Source: Bradyrhizobium sp. AZCC 2262 | Lineage (GTDB): Bacteria; Pseudomonadota; Alphaproteobacteria; Rhizobiales; Xanthobacteraceae | Assembly (NCBI RefSeq): GCF_036924535.1 | Contig: NZ_JAZHRT010000001.1 | Span: forward strand, 4,092,001 to 4,156,000 | Length of the DNA stretch: 64,000 bases | Reading direction: 5' to 3' | Part shown: piece after piece, positions 40,148 through 48,322 of the stretch | Layout: each line of letters opens with the position of its first letter | Position numbering within the stretch: the stretch's first letter is position 1 | Notes under the pieces: generated by a model | What the model was told of the DNA's origin: nothing | Database searches by the model: none | The model's input: only the letters and a program-made list of their open reading frames with translations | Position numbers and translations under genes: made by a program

Positions 40148-41359
40148 GTGGGCGGAATCTCGCTGGAAGGCCGATCCGTTATCGTCGCGATGTGCGTGGG
40201 GCAGCTTGGCAGCCTGCTCCCGCACGTCGTCGTGCCCTCCATTCTCGCCGCGTTCCTGATTCCGGAATGGCATTTGAGCGGCGCGCAGGCCGGCCTGCTG
40301 GCGGGTTCGGGCGCAGCCGGCTACATGCTGACGGTGCCGGTATTGGCAACACTGACCGATCGCATCGACGCGCGCAAAATCCTGATCGCAGGCTCGGCGT
40401 TGAGCGCGCTCGGGACATTGCTGTTCGGTGTCTTCGCTACTGGCCTGTGGTCGGGCGCCCTCTTCAACGCTATCGCCGGTGTCGGCTTCGCGGGTGCTTA
40501 TATGCCGGGCCTCAAGGCGCTCACGGACCGGCTCGCGCCCGGCGATTCATCCCGCGCGATCACGCTCTATACGTCGAGCTTCTCGCTTGGCGTTGGCCTG
40601 TCGTTTCTGGTCTCCCAACTCGTTGCGGAAGCCTGGGGCTGGCGCAGCGCATTTTTCGTCACCGCCGCCGGGCCGCTGGTGATGCTCACCGTCTGCTTGC
40701 TGCTGCGGCCGGTCGAACCGAAGCCGTCGACGGGACGCCTGCTGGATTTCGCGCCAGTATTCCAGAACAGGAAAGCGATGGGTTTCGTCCTCGGCTACGG
40801 CGCGCACTGCTTCGAGATCTATGGGATCAGGACCTGGATCGTCGGGTTCTGGACCTTCGTCGCTGCGCGAAACTCCGACGCGCCGATCCTGACGCCGATC
40901 GTCGTCAGCGTGCTGTTCTCGCTTCTTGCAATGCCCGCCAGCATTCTCGGCAACGAGTTTGCGCTTCGCTTCGGACGCCATCGTGCCATAACGATCCTGA
41001 TGATTAGTTCTGCGGCCGTGGCGCTCCTGATCGGCGCGCTCGCCGACAAATCGCCCTGGCTTTTGCTGCCATTGATCCTTGTTTATGCCATCACGGTACC
41101 CGCCGATTCCGGCGCTTTGACCTCGGGCATGTCGATGGCGGCTGACCCCCATTACCGCGGAGCGACCATGGCCGTGCACTCCACCGTCGGCTTCAGCCTG
41201 TCCGCGCTCGGCGCCTGGGCGCTCGGCGTGGCGCTGGATGCCGCCGGCGGCCCGCAGAACTCATCGGCATGGATGGCGGCGTTCTCGGTGCTGGCGGCAG
41301 GCGTCCTGCCGGGGCCGTTGGCGCTGATGTGGTCGAGAAGAGAGACGATGCAATCGTGA
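40148..41359 (+). CDS. Major facilitator superfamily transporter
   Basis: A 403-residue, 12-segment MFS protein starting at a GTG with an AGGGAG-like site 3-8 bp upstream. Motif A is visible as ATLTDRIDARKILIAG. It lies 8 bp after the flavoprotein gene and overlaps the next exporter, so it is in the same operon and may export the flavoprotein's product. It does not resemble ArsJ or ArsB. The substrate is inferred from context only. Confidence 0.85.
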   Translation: MGGISLEGRSVIVAMCVGQLGSLLPHVVVPSILAAFLIPEWHLSGAQAGLLAGSGAAGYMLTVPVLATLTDRIDARKILIAGSALSALGTLLFGVFATGLWSGALFNAIAGVGFAGAYMPGLKALTDRLAPGDSSRAITLYTSSFSLGVGLSFLVSQLVAEAWGWRSAFFVTAAGPLVMLTVCLLLRPVEPKPSTGRLLDFAPVFQNRKAMGFVLGYGAHCFEIYGIRTWIVGFWTFVAARNSDAPILTPIVVSVLFSLLAMPASILGNEFALRFGRHRAITILMISSAAVALLIGALADKSPWLLLPLILVYAITVPADSGALTSGMSMAADPHYRGATMAVHSTVGFSLSALGAWALGVALDAAGGPQNSSAWMAAFSVLAAGVLPGPLALMWSRRETMQS

Positions 41360-42510
41360 ACCAGCTTCCGATCATTCTGGCGCTCGGCACGACCCAGACG
41401 CTGGCCTGGGCTTCGAGCTATTACGTGCCCGCAATCCTCGCCGATCCGATCGCGCGCGATCTCGGGGTTTCCTCGAACTGGGTGTTTGGCGCCTTTTCGG
41501 CATCGCTGGTGCTCTCCGCACTGATCGGCCCACGCGTCGGCCGCCAGATCGATCTGGTCGGCGGCAGGTCCGTGCTGTCGATGTCCAATCTGGTGCTGGC
41601 GGCGGGACTCGCGCTGCTCGGCTTCACCACCTCGATCCCCATGCTTGTGATCGCCTGGCTGCTGCTCGGCGTCGGCATGGGCGCCGGCCTCTACGATGCC
41701 GCCTTTGCGGCGCTCGGGCGCATCCATGGCGATGCGGCCCGCCGCTCGATCACCGGCATCACGCTGCTTGCGGGGTTTGCCTCGACGGTCGGCTGGCCGC
41801 TGTCGGCGTGGGGCCTGGAGACCATCGGCTGGCGCAACACCTGCTTTGCCTGGGCGGCGGCGCATATTTTAATCGGCCTGCCGCTTAACCTCTTGATGCT
41901 CCCCGCCGTGAAGGGCGCGAAGGCGGCGGTAGCGGCAGCGGTCAAGCCGCATATCCCGATCGATCGCACCATGATCGTACTGGCATTCACATTTGCCGCC
42001 GCATGGACCGTCACCGGCGCGATGGCCGCGCACCTGCCACGCATCATGGAGGCGGCCGGCGCGACCTCCACGCAGGCGGTGTTCGCCGGTGCGCTGATCG
42101 GCCCGGCCCAGGTAGCCGGCCGGATCTTCGAGGCGAGCTTTCTCAGCCGGTACCATCCGCTGGTCTCGACCAAACTTGCCTGCATCACGCATCCGATCGG
42201 CGCGGCGATTCTGGGGCTGGCCGGCGGCAGCGCGGCCAGCGTGTTCGCGGTCTTTCACGGCTCGGGCAACGGCGTCCTGACCATTGCGCGCGGCACGCTG
42301 CCGCTCGCGATCTTCGGCCCGGAGAATTACGGCTATCGCCTCGGCATCATCGGCGCGCCGGCGCGAATGGCGCAGGCTGCGGCCCCCCTGCTGTTCGGGC
42401 TGCTGATCGACGCCATGGGCAGCCGGGTCCTGATCGTCACCTCCGCGCTTAGCATCCTGGCGTTGCTGGCGCTGTTCCTGCTGCGCAAGGGACCGCGGGT
42501 CCAGGAGTGA
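41356..42510 (+). CDS. Major facilitator superfamily transporter
   Basis: A 384-residue, 12-segment MFS protein. It starts at a GTG that overlaps the TGA of the preceding gene (GTGA); the longer frame reads back into that gene and is not used. The first segment reads ILALGTTQTLAWASSYYVPA and the motif A region GPRVGRQIDLVGGRSVLSM. Two successive coupled MFS genes in an ArsR-controlled unit are unusual. The substrate is unknown. Confidence 0.85.
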   Translation: MNQLPIILALGTTQTLAWASSYYVPAILADPIARDLGVSSNWVFGAFSASLVLSALIGPRVGRQIDLVGGRSVLSMSNLVLAAGLALLGFTTSIPMLVIAWLLLGVGMGAGLYDAAFAALGRIHGDAARRSITGITLLAGFASTVGWPLSAWGLETIGWRNTCFAWAAAHILIGLPLNLLMLPAVKGAKAAVAAAVKPHIPIDRTMIVLAFTFAAAWTVTGAMAAHLPRIMEAAGATSTQAVFAGALIGPAQVAGRIFEASFLSRYHPLVSTKLACITHPIGAAILGLAGGSAASVFAVFHGSGNGVLTIARGTLPLAIFGPENYGYRLGIIGAPARMAQAAAPLLFGLLIDAMGSRVLIVTSALSILALLALFLLRKGPRVQE

Positions 42511-42570
42511 GGGCAGAAGCAAATTGGCCCCTCCCACATCGCCCTGCCCATGCACTAGGATGTCCCGGTC

Positions 42571-42972
42571 ATGTCCCCGATCACCCGCATCAATCCACCC
42601 GAGCTCGGAACGCCGCCTGGCTATTCCCAGATCGTCGAAGTCCACGCCGCACGCATCATCTTTATCGCCGGTCAGACCGCGCTCGATCGTGACGGCAATG
42701 TGGTCGGCAGCAATGATTTTGCAGCCCAGGCGGAGCAGGTGTTTCGAAACCTCGCGATTGCGCTGGAGGCCCGCGGCTGCACGCCGGCCAATCTGGTAAA
42801 GCTCACGGTATTCCTCACCGACATGGATAATCTCGGCCCCTACCGCGAAGCCCGAGACCGCTTCTTCGCCTCGGTGACACCACCGGCGGCGCCCGCCGTG
42901 ACGCTGGTCGAGGTATCGAAACTCTACGGTCCGGATTTCCTCATCGAGATCGAGGCCATTGCCGCGGCGTAA
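42571..42972 (+). CDS. RidA family protein (enamine/imine deaminase)
   Basis: A 133-residue RidA/YjgF/UK114-family protein, which hydrolyses reactive enamines and imines formed from amino acids. The family regions GYSQIVEVHAARIIFIAGQT, then VKLTVFLTDMDNLGPYREAR and PAVTLVEVSKL are present. The catalytic Arg of RidA proper (usually in the C-terminal RV) is not seen in the usual place, so it may belong to another Rid subgroup. It follows the exporter genes after 60 bp. Confidence 0.85.
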   Translation: MSPITRINPPELGTPPGYSQIVEVHAARIIFIAGQTALDRDGNVVGSNDFAAQAEQVFRNLAIALEARGCTPANLVKLTVFLTDMDNLGPYREARDRFFASVTPPAAPAVTLVEVSKLYGPDFLIEIEAIAAA

Positions 42973-42983
42973 GCCGTGCGCAG

Positions 42984-43862
42984 CTACGGCTGCTTGATCT
43001 CGGACGTCGCGATCCATATGCCCGCAAACACCGCGACCAGCCCGATAACCAGGTTGGGCGTGATCGGCTCGCCGACGAGCTGCGTGGCGAGCAATCCTGC
43101 GGCAACCGGATTGACCGTCATGGTGTTGGCCACGCGCGTCGGCGATGCCCGCTCCAGCGCCAGCACCCACAGGATGAACGCGAGCGCACCGCCGGCGACG
43201 CCGAGATAAATGCCGGCGATCCATTGCGGCGTGCTGAACTGGCTCAATGCCACGACGCTTCCCGTCAGCGCCCCGACCACGACCAGGGCTGCGGCGCCGG
43301 TCCCCATACCGACGGTGAGGAAGCCAAGCGCGCTGGAGCGCTGGATGAACGGGCGGGACCAGACGTTATAGAACGCCATGCAGAGCACGGCGCCGGTCAT
43401 GATCAGTTCGCCGCGCCACGCGCCCGGCGGCGCGGCTGACAATCCGGTAGCGAGCGCGGCGATGACGCCGAGCACCGCAACACAGACGCCGATCGATTTC
43501 CGTTTCGTCAACGGCTCGATGCCGAGTATGGCGCCGACCACCATCGTGTGCAGCGGCAATGTCGCCAGCGCGAGCGAGGCGCGCGCCGCGGTCGTGTAGG
43601 ACATCGCGATATTGTAGAGAACGAAGAAGACGCCGAAGAAGCAAAAGCCCAGCGCAGCGACGGCCGGCCAGTCCCGGCGTTGCGGCCATCGCGCCCTCAG
43701 CAACAGCGTCGCCGGCAGCACGCAACAAAACCCGATCGCCCAGCGCAGGATCGCAAGCGTAATCGGATCGGTGTTGCCCGCGAGATAGCGCGTGATCGCC
43801 GCCGCACTCCCGCCGAGGCAACTCGAGACCAGCGCGATCGTGACCCCAACCCATTCGCCCAC
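42984..43862 (-). CDS. EamA-type (drug/metabolite) transporter
   Basis: A 292-residue inner-membrane protein with ten segments and two EamA repeats, of the DMT superfamily. The start is a GTG at 43862. Typical features are NTDPITLAILRWAIGF in repeat one and GGALAFILWVLALERASPTR in repeat two. It diverges from an XRE-family regulator gene, and the 94 bp between them hold a perfect palindrome, so the regulator probably controls it. The substrate is unknown. Confidence 0.88.
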   Translation of the reverse strand: MGEWVGVTIALVSSCLGGSAAAITRYLAGNTDPITLAILRWAIGFCCVLPATLLLRARWPQRRDWPAVAALGFCFFGVFFVLYNIAMSYTTAARASLALATLPLHTMVVGAILGIEPLTKRKSIGVCVAVLGVIAALATGLSAAPPGAWRGELIMTGAVLCMAFYNVWSRPFIQRSSALGFLTVGMGTGAAALVVVGALTGSVVALSQFSTPQWIAGIYLGVAGGALAFILWVLALERASPTRVANTMTVNPVAAGLLATQLVGEPITPNLVIGLVAVFAGIWIATSEIKQP

Positions 43863-43875
43863 GCGGTCCCCCCGT

Positions 43876-43888
43876 ATGTTGTCAACAT
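43876..43888. promoter_or_regulatory. Palindrome between EamA and XRE genes
   Basis: ATGTTGTCAACAT is a perfect palindrome with one central base. It lies 14 bp upstream of the transporter GTG and 69 bp upstream of the regulator ATG, so one protein could act on both genes. Confidence 0.5.
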
Positions 43889-43956
43889 GTCTTGTTCAAT
43901 CCGGTTGTGGCATCTTGCCGGTCAGCAAAGCCTCCGCAACTACCTGGCAGGTACTC

Positions 43957-44781
43957 ATGGCGCATCGGCACGATTTCGCAGCAAGCCTTCGGTTGTGGCG
44001 GCGCAAAAGGAGCCTGTCGCAGCTTGAACTCGCCGGTCGGACCAACATCTCGCAGCGGCACCTGAGTTTCCTCGAACTCGGCCGCGCATCGCCGAGCCGC
44101 GACATGGTGATACGGCTCGCCATGGCCCTCGACGTGCCGCTGCGCCAGCACAATTCGCTGCTGATGGCGGCCGGCTTCGCGCCCGTGTGGCGGCAGACCA
44201 ACCTCGCCGCTCCCGAGTTCGTTCAAATTCGCACCGCGCTCGATTTCATGCTGGCCCAGCAAGAACCGTTTCCTGCCGTCGCGGTCGATCGGCACTGGAA
44301 TCTGCTGCAAAGCAATTCCGGCGCCGTCCGTTTGGTCGAATTCCTGGTCGGGCCATTGGCACCGGACGCCGCGATCAATCTGGCCGACGCGTTGGTCGCT
44401 CCGGACGTGCTGCGGCCTTACCTTGTAAACTGGGTCGACGTGGTCGGCTATTTCGTCCGAAGCGTGGAAGCCGACGCTGCCGCCGACGGATCGGCGGAGA
44501 CCGCGGCCCTTCTGAAGCGATTGCTGGCTTATGAAGGCGTCCAGGCGGCGGTCGATGCGCCGCTGGCCGAACCGGCGATCACGCCGGTGCTGCCAATGCA
44601 TTTTCGCAAAGGCACGACCGATCTGCGGCTGTTCACGACCATCGCGACGCTGGGCATCCCGCAGGACATTACGCTGCAGGAGCTTCGCATCGAGAGCTTC
44701 TTTCCCATGGATGGGGCGACCGCCAATGTGCTGCGCGGATGGTCCGAACAAGGCGCGGCTGGGGCGGCAGTTACCGGATGA
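43957..44781 (+). CDS. XRE-family transcriptional regulator with MmyB-like ligand domain
   Basis: A 274-residue protein with an N-terminal helix-turn-helix of the XRE type (residues 10-65: LRLWRRKRSLSQLELAGRTN, then SQRHLSFLELGRASPSR) and a C-terminal MmyB-like domain beginning PVWRQTNL and including AVDRHWNLLQSN. Such regulators often control a neighbouring transporter or oxidoreductase. The ATG at 43957 was chosen because the HTH starts there; the frame extends upstream without similarity. Confidence 0.88.
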   Translation: MAHRHDFAASLRLWRRKRSLSQLELAGRTNISQRHLSFLELGRASPSRDMVIRLAMALDVPLRQHNSLLMAAGFAPVWRQTNLAAPEFVQIRTALDFMLAQQEPFPAVAVDRHWNLLQSNSGAVRLVEFLVGPLAPDAAINLADALVAPDVLRPYLVNWVDVVGYFVRSVEADAAADGSAETAALLKRLLAYEGVQAAVDAPLAEPAITPVLPMHFRKGTTDLRLFTTIATLGIPQDITLQELRIESFFPMDGATANVLRGWSEQGAAGAAVTG

Positions 44782-45043
44782 GAGTGCGTCCATCCGATGG
44801 CGGCAGATGTCATCTTCTTGTGGGTGCCCTGCCGGGTCGTGCAGGCGAGCATCGGCCACATCGCGACGAATTGGCCCGACACGCTAATTTTCGCGTCAAT
44901 CCATTGGTAAATTTCAATCAATTGCGCTGATCCGGCATAGCATGCCGTCAAGAAGTTTTTGTCATGAAGAACTGGCCGGAACCCCGGGTTCCGGTGGTTT
45001 CGAGGCTCCGGTAGGTTGGAGCTTCCAGGCTCTGGAATTGGCT

Positions 45044-45298
45044 ATGAATGAAGCGATCCGCTTACGTGAATTGGAAGCCGAGTGCCGTCAGCGCGCGCTG
45101 AGCGAGCCGGACAAGAAATGGTACTGGCTCGCGCAGGCCGCCAAATACCAGGTGCAGGCAAACCAAAAACTCGCCTTTCATTCGGAAGAGGCCAATGCGC
45201 CCGACTCTCCGGAGATCAAGCTGGTGCAATGGTCCCATGCCCGTGATGAGCGACGAGTGATGGAACCCCTCCCCGATGGACGGCGACCGCCCTGGTAG
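45044..45298 (+). CDS. Small hypothetical protein (84 aa)
   Basis: An 84-residue soluble, charged, mostly helical protein beginning MNEAIRLRELEAECRQRA. I use the ATG at 45044; the frame extends 34 codons upstream with no protein-like character. A weak GGAATT site precedes it. I believe similar short proteins occur across Bradyrhizobium, but no function is known. Confidence 0.65.
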   Translation: MNEAIRLRELEAECRQRALSEPDKKWYWLAQAAKYQVQANQKLAFHSEEANAPDSPEIKLVQWSHARDERRVMEPLPDGRRPPW

Positions 45299-45314
45299 TC
45301 GCGCCTGAAAAGCT

Positions 45315-46544
45315 CTAACGCCCCTGCTCCTCCGGCGGCTTGATATGGCGGAACGAGAACAGGAGCGCGAGATCGTAGGCGATCTTCAGCGTGCCGCAGA
45401 CCACCAGCGGCAGCCCCGTAAACGACGTCATCAATAGCGCGCCCGAGATCGCCGGGCTGATCGCGGATGCGAGGCTGCGCGGCACGGCGGTGACGCTGGC
45501 GGCCGCCGGCCGTTCGGCCGGCGTCACCACGGCCATGACGTAGGAGGTGCGGGTCGGCACGTCCATCTGCGACAGCGCCGAGCGCAACAGCAACAATCCG
45601 AGCGCCACGTACAGGTTCGGCGAGAACGCCGCCAGGATCAGGAAGATGCTGGAGGGAATGTGCGTGAACACCATGGTGTTGACGAGGCCGATGCGTTTGG
45701 CAATCCAGGCGGCGACCGGATAGGAAAAGGCACTGAGCGTGCTCGACCAGAAGAAAAACAATCCGGCCGCGGACAATGACAGGTCGAAACGCTCGAACAG
45801 CCAGAGCACCAGCAGGGACTGCGCGACGAAACCGCCGGCAAAGGCATCGATGCTGAACAGTGCTGCGAGCTTGTAGACGGTGCCACGCGATGGCCCGAGA
45901 GGCGTCTGCGGCGCCTTCTCCTCGCCACGAGTGTGCGGCACGTAGCGATAGAGCGCGGCGCTCAGTATCCCGAGCGCGGCATATGCATAAAACATCACGC
46001 GGAACGCGCCGAGCGTGGTGCCGCCGTGCGAAACCAGGAAATCAGGCAAGGTTGCCGCAAGCGAGCCGGCGGCGGTGCAGAGTGCCCCGATCAGGCTGTA
46101 GCGCGCAAACACCTCGGTCCGGCGGTCGTCGGTGGCGCTCTTCGCCAGCACCGCGTGTTCGAGCGGAACCAGCACGCCGAGGTCGCCGCCCGAGGGGTTG
46201 ATGGTGCCGATGAACGCCACGAGCGCGATCAGGACGAAGTGCTCTACGCCGGGAAATGCAAGCCCGGTCGCAGCCATCAGGCCTGCGCCAAAGATCAGGA
46301 GCGCGCGCAGGTCATGACGCGGCGCGATCCAGCCTGTGATCAGCGTCAGCAGCGCCGTTCCCAGCAGCGATGCGGTCGCAACGATGCCGACTGCTATGGC
46401 GTCGTAGCCCAGCGCCGTCATATAGGCCGGCAGAATGATGATGGCGAAACCGTCGCCAAAGCCGCGCAGGCCGCGCGCGACATAGAGCAACTTGATCAGC
46501 GCGGTTCCGGTTGAAGCCTTTGGTTCAGTCGCGATATCGGCCAT
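45315..46544 (-). CDS. Major facilitator superfamily transporter
   Basis: A 409-residue, 12-segment MFS protein. Segment 1 reads LIKLLYVARGLRGFGDGFAI and the central loop GEEKAPQTPLGPSRG separates the two halves. The family resembles predicted sugar or drug exporters. Its gene is followed by the N-terminal region of nothing related; the exported beta-sandwich protein gene lies 13 bp upstream on the same strand, which suggests a two-gene unit. The substrate is unknown. Confidence 0.83.
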   Translation of the reverse strand: MADIATEPKASTGTALIKLLYVARGLRGFGDGFAIIILPAYMTALGYDAIAVGIVATASLLGTALLTLITGWIAPRHDLRALLIFGAGLMAATGLAFPGVEHFVLIALVAFIGTINPSGGDLGVLVPLEHAVLAKSATDDRRTEVFARYSLIGALCTAAGSLAATLPDFLVSHGGTTLGAFRVMFYAYAALGILSAALYRYVPHTRGEEKAPQTPLGPSRGTVYKLAALFSIDAFAGGFVAQSLLVLWLFERFDLSLSAAGLFFFWSSTLSAFSYPVAAWIAKRIGLVNTMVFTHIPSSIFLILAAFSPNLYVALGLLLLRSALSQMDVPTRTSYVMAVVTPAERPAAASVTAVPRSLASAISPAISGALLMTSFTGLPLVVCGTLKIAYDLALLFSFRHIKPPEEQGR

Positions 46545-46557
46545 TCCTGCGTTCCCG

Positions 46558-47247
46558 TTACGGCAAGACGGTGATCTTGAACTGATCGAAGCGCGTCACG
46601 CTGTCGGACTTGGTCCACAGCGCCACGCCGCCGGCCTCGGCAAAAGTCTTGTCCGTCGCGCTGAATAATTTCTTGCCATCGAAGGAGACCGTGAAGCGCT
46701 GGCCTTCCGCGCGTAAGCCGAGCGTATGCCATTCATTGGGGCTGACCCTCAAATTGGCGCCATCCAGTTGCTCGCGCCGGCCGGCGACGACGCGATAGAA
46801 GCGCACGTTATCCTCCAGCGCATTGGCGCGGGCCACATAGTAATTGTCGGCATCCAACAGCCGCACGGCGATGCCGCCAGCCTGATCCGTCTTGCCCGCA
46901 ACTGCCTTGAATCTGACTTCGACGTCGACATTGGCGGCCGACAGGTTCTCGTGGATCGCGAGCGGAAACCGGTAATCGGTGCGGTCGGTGCTGGTCTGCT
47001 CGATCACCTTGCCTGCTGCGGCGGTCCGATCTTCAGTAACGGTCCATTTCCCCTCGCTGCCCTGGCCGGTTCGCGCAAACGAAAATCCCGCCGGGGGCGA
47101 TCCGGGCGTCATACGATCAATGGCAATCATGGCGGCTCCTGTTTGTGCGGACGCGAACAGCGTCGCGTCCGCGAGGAAACACGCGGCGAGAAAAGCGGTC
47201 AGAACTGATCTGCGGGGGCAAAAAAATATCGGCCCGTTCCCGTCCAT
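46558..47247 (-). CDS. Exported concanavalin-like (DUF1080-type) protein
   Basis: A 229-residue exported protein. I start at the ATG at 47247, with GAGG 8 bp upstream, rather than at the TTG two codons earlier. A signal peptide (SVLTAFLAACFLADATLFAS) is followed by a beta-rich domain with DVEVRFKAVAGKTDQAGGIA, DADNYYVARANALEDNVRFY and WHTLGLRAEGQRFTVSFDGK, the pattern of concanavalin-like glucanase or DUF1080 folds. The ligand is unknown. Confidence 0.75.
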   Translation of the reverse strand: MDGNGPIFFCPRRSVLTAFLAACFLADATLFASAQTGAAMIAIDRMTPGSPPAGFSFARTGQGSEGKWTVTEDRTAAAGKVIEQTSTDRTDYRFPLAIHENLSAANVDVEVRFKAVAGKTDQAGGIAVRLLDADNYYVARANALEDNVRFYRVVAGRREQLDGANLRVSPNEWHTLGLRAEGQRFTVSFDGKKLFSATDKTFAEAGGVALWTKSDSVTRFDQFKITVLP

Positions 47248-47503
47248 GCGCAATCCTCGACACGTCGAGTGGTGCGCAGAGCTTGGACGGAAGGGCCGTC
47301 TAACGGGGAGCCTGCTTTATCCCCGATGCCGGCCAAGCTAGGACTGAATGCGGGATTCCGCAAGCCTTCCGTCGGGAACAGTGCGGCCCCAGTTGACAGC
47401 ACCAGCCGCAGGCGGTTAATTCCGCCCATGGGGATTTTGCGATCTCCCCACGAGGCGACATGCCCAAGTATCGCGTCCCGTTTTCTCTTACGAGGGCGCA
47501 ACC

Positions 47504-48322
47504 ATGTCATCCTACACCACGATATCTCCAGACAAGCTTTCCAAACTGATCGGCACGGCGAACATGCCGGCCCTGATCGACGTTCGTACCGACGAGGATT
47601 TCGCCGCCGATCAGCGGCTGATTCCTGGCGCCATCAGGCGTAATCATCAGGACGCTGGCGACTGGAGCGGCAAATTTTCCGGCAACTCAGCCATCGTCGT
47701 CTGCATGCGCGGGGCAAAGCTCGCGCAAGGCACGGCCGCCTGGTTGCGGCATGCCAATGTTGCCGCGGAGACGCTTGAAGGCGGCTTTGAAGGCTGGAAG
47801 GAGGCAAACCTCCCGCTGGTGAACGCGTCAAAACTGCCGCCGCGTGACGCGCAGGGTCGCACCGTCTGGGTGACCAGGGCGCGGCCGAAGATCGATCGCA
47901 TCGCCTGCCCCTGGCTGGTCCGCCGGTTCGTCGATCCGAACGCGGTGTTCCTGTTCGTAGCGCCTTCCGAGGTTGTCGCCGTCGGCGAGCGCTTCAACGC
48001 GGCCCCCTTCGACATTGAAAATGTGTTCTGGAGCCATCGCGGCGAACTCTGCACCTTTGACGTGATGATCGAGGAATTCGGGTTGGCGACGCCGCCCTTG
48101 CTGCGGCTGGCGGCGATGGTCCGCGGCGCCGATACCGGGCGGCTCGATCTGTCACCGGAAGCGCCCGGACTGCTCGCCGCCTCGCTCGGCCTGTCGCGCA
48201 TATTCGACGACGATCTCGAGCAGCTGGAGGCCGGCATGTTGTTGTACGACGCGTTCTATCGCTGGTGCCGCGACGCGTCCGGCGAGACGCACAACTGGCC
48301 CACCAACAAGGCGAAATCGTAA
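47504..48322 (+). CDS. chrB: Chromate resistance protein, rhodanese-ChrB fusion
   Basis: A 272-residue protein with an N-terminal rhodanese domain (active Cys67 in VVCMRGAKLAQG) and a C-terminal ChrB domain starting WVTRARPKIDRIACPWLVRR. ChrB-type proteins act with ChrA in chromate resistance, as sensors or accessory proteins; the rhodanese fusion suggests a sulfur-linked function. Its stop overlaps the chrA start by one base (TAATG), so the pair is coupled. Confidence 0.9.
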   Translation: MSSYTTISPDKLSKLIGTANMPALIDVRTDEDFAADQRLIPGAIRRNHQDAGDWSGKFSGNSAIVVCMRGAKLAQGTAAWLRHANVAAETLEGGFEGWKEANLPLVNASKLPPRDAQGRTVWVTRARPKIDRIACPWLVRRFVDPNAVFLFVAPSEVVAVGERFNAAPFDIENVFWSHRGELCTFDVMIEEFGLATPPLLRLAAMVRGADTGRLDLSPEAPGLLAASLGLSRIFDDDLEQLEAGMLLYDAFYRWCRDASGETHNWPTNKAKS

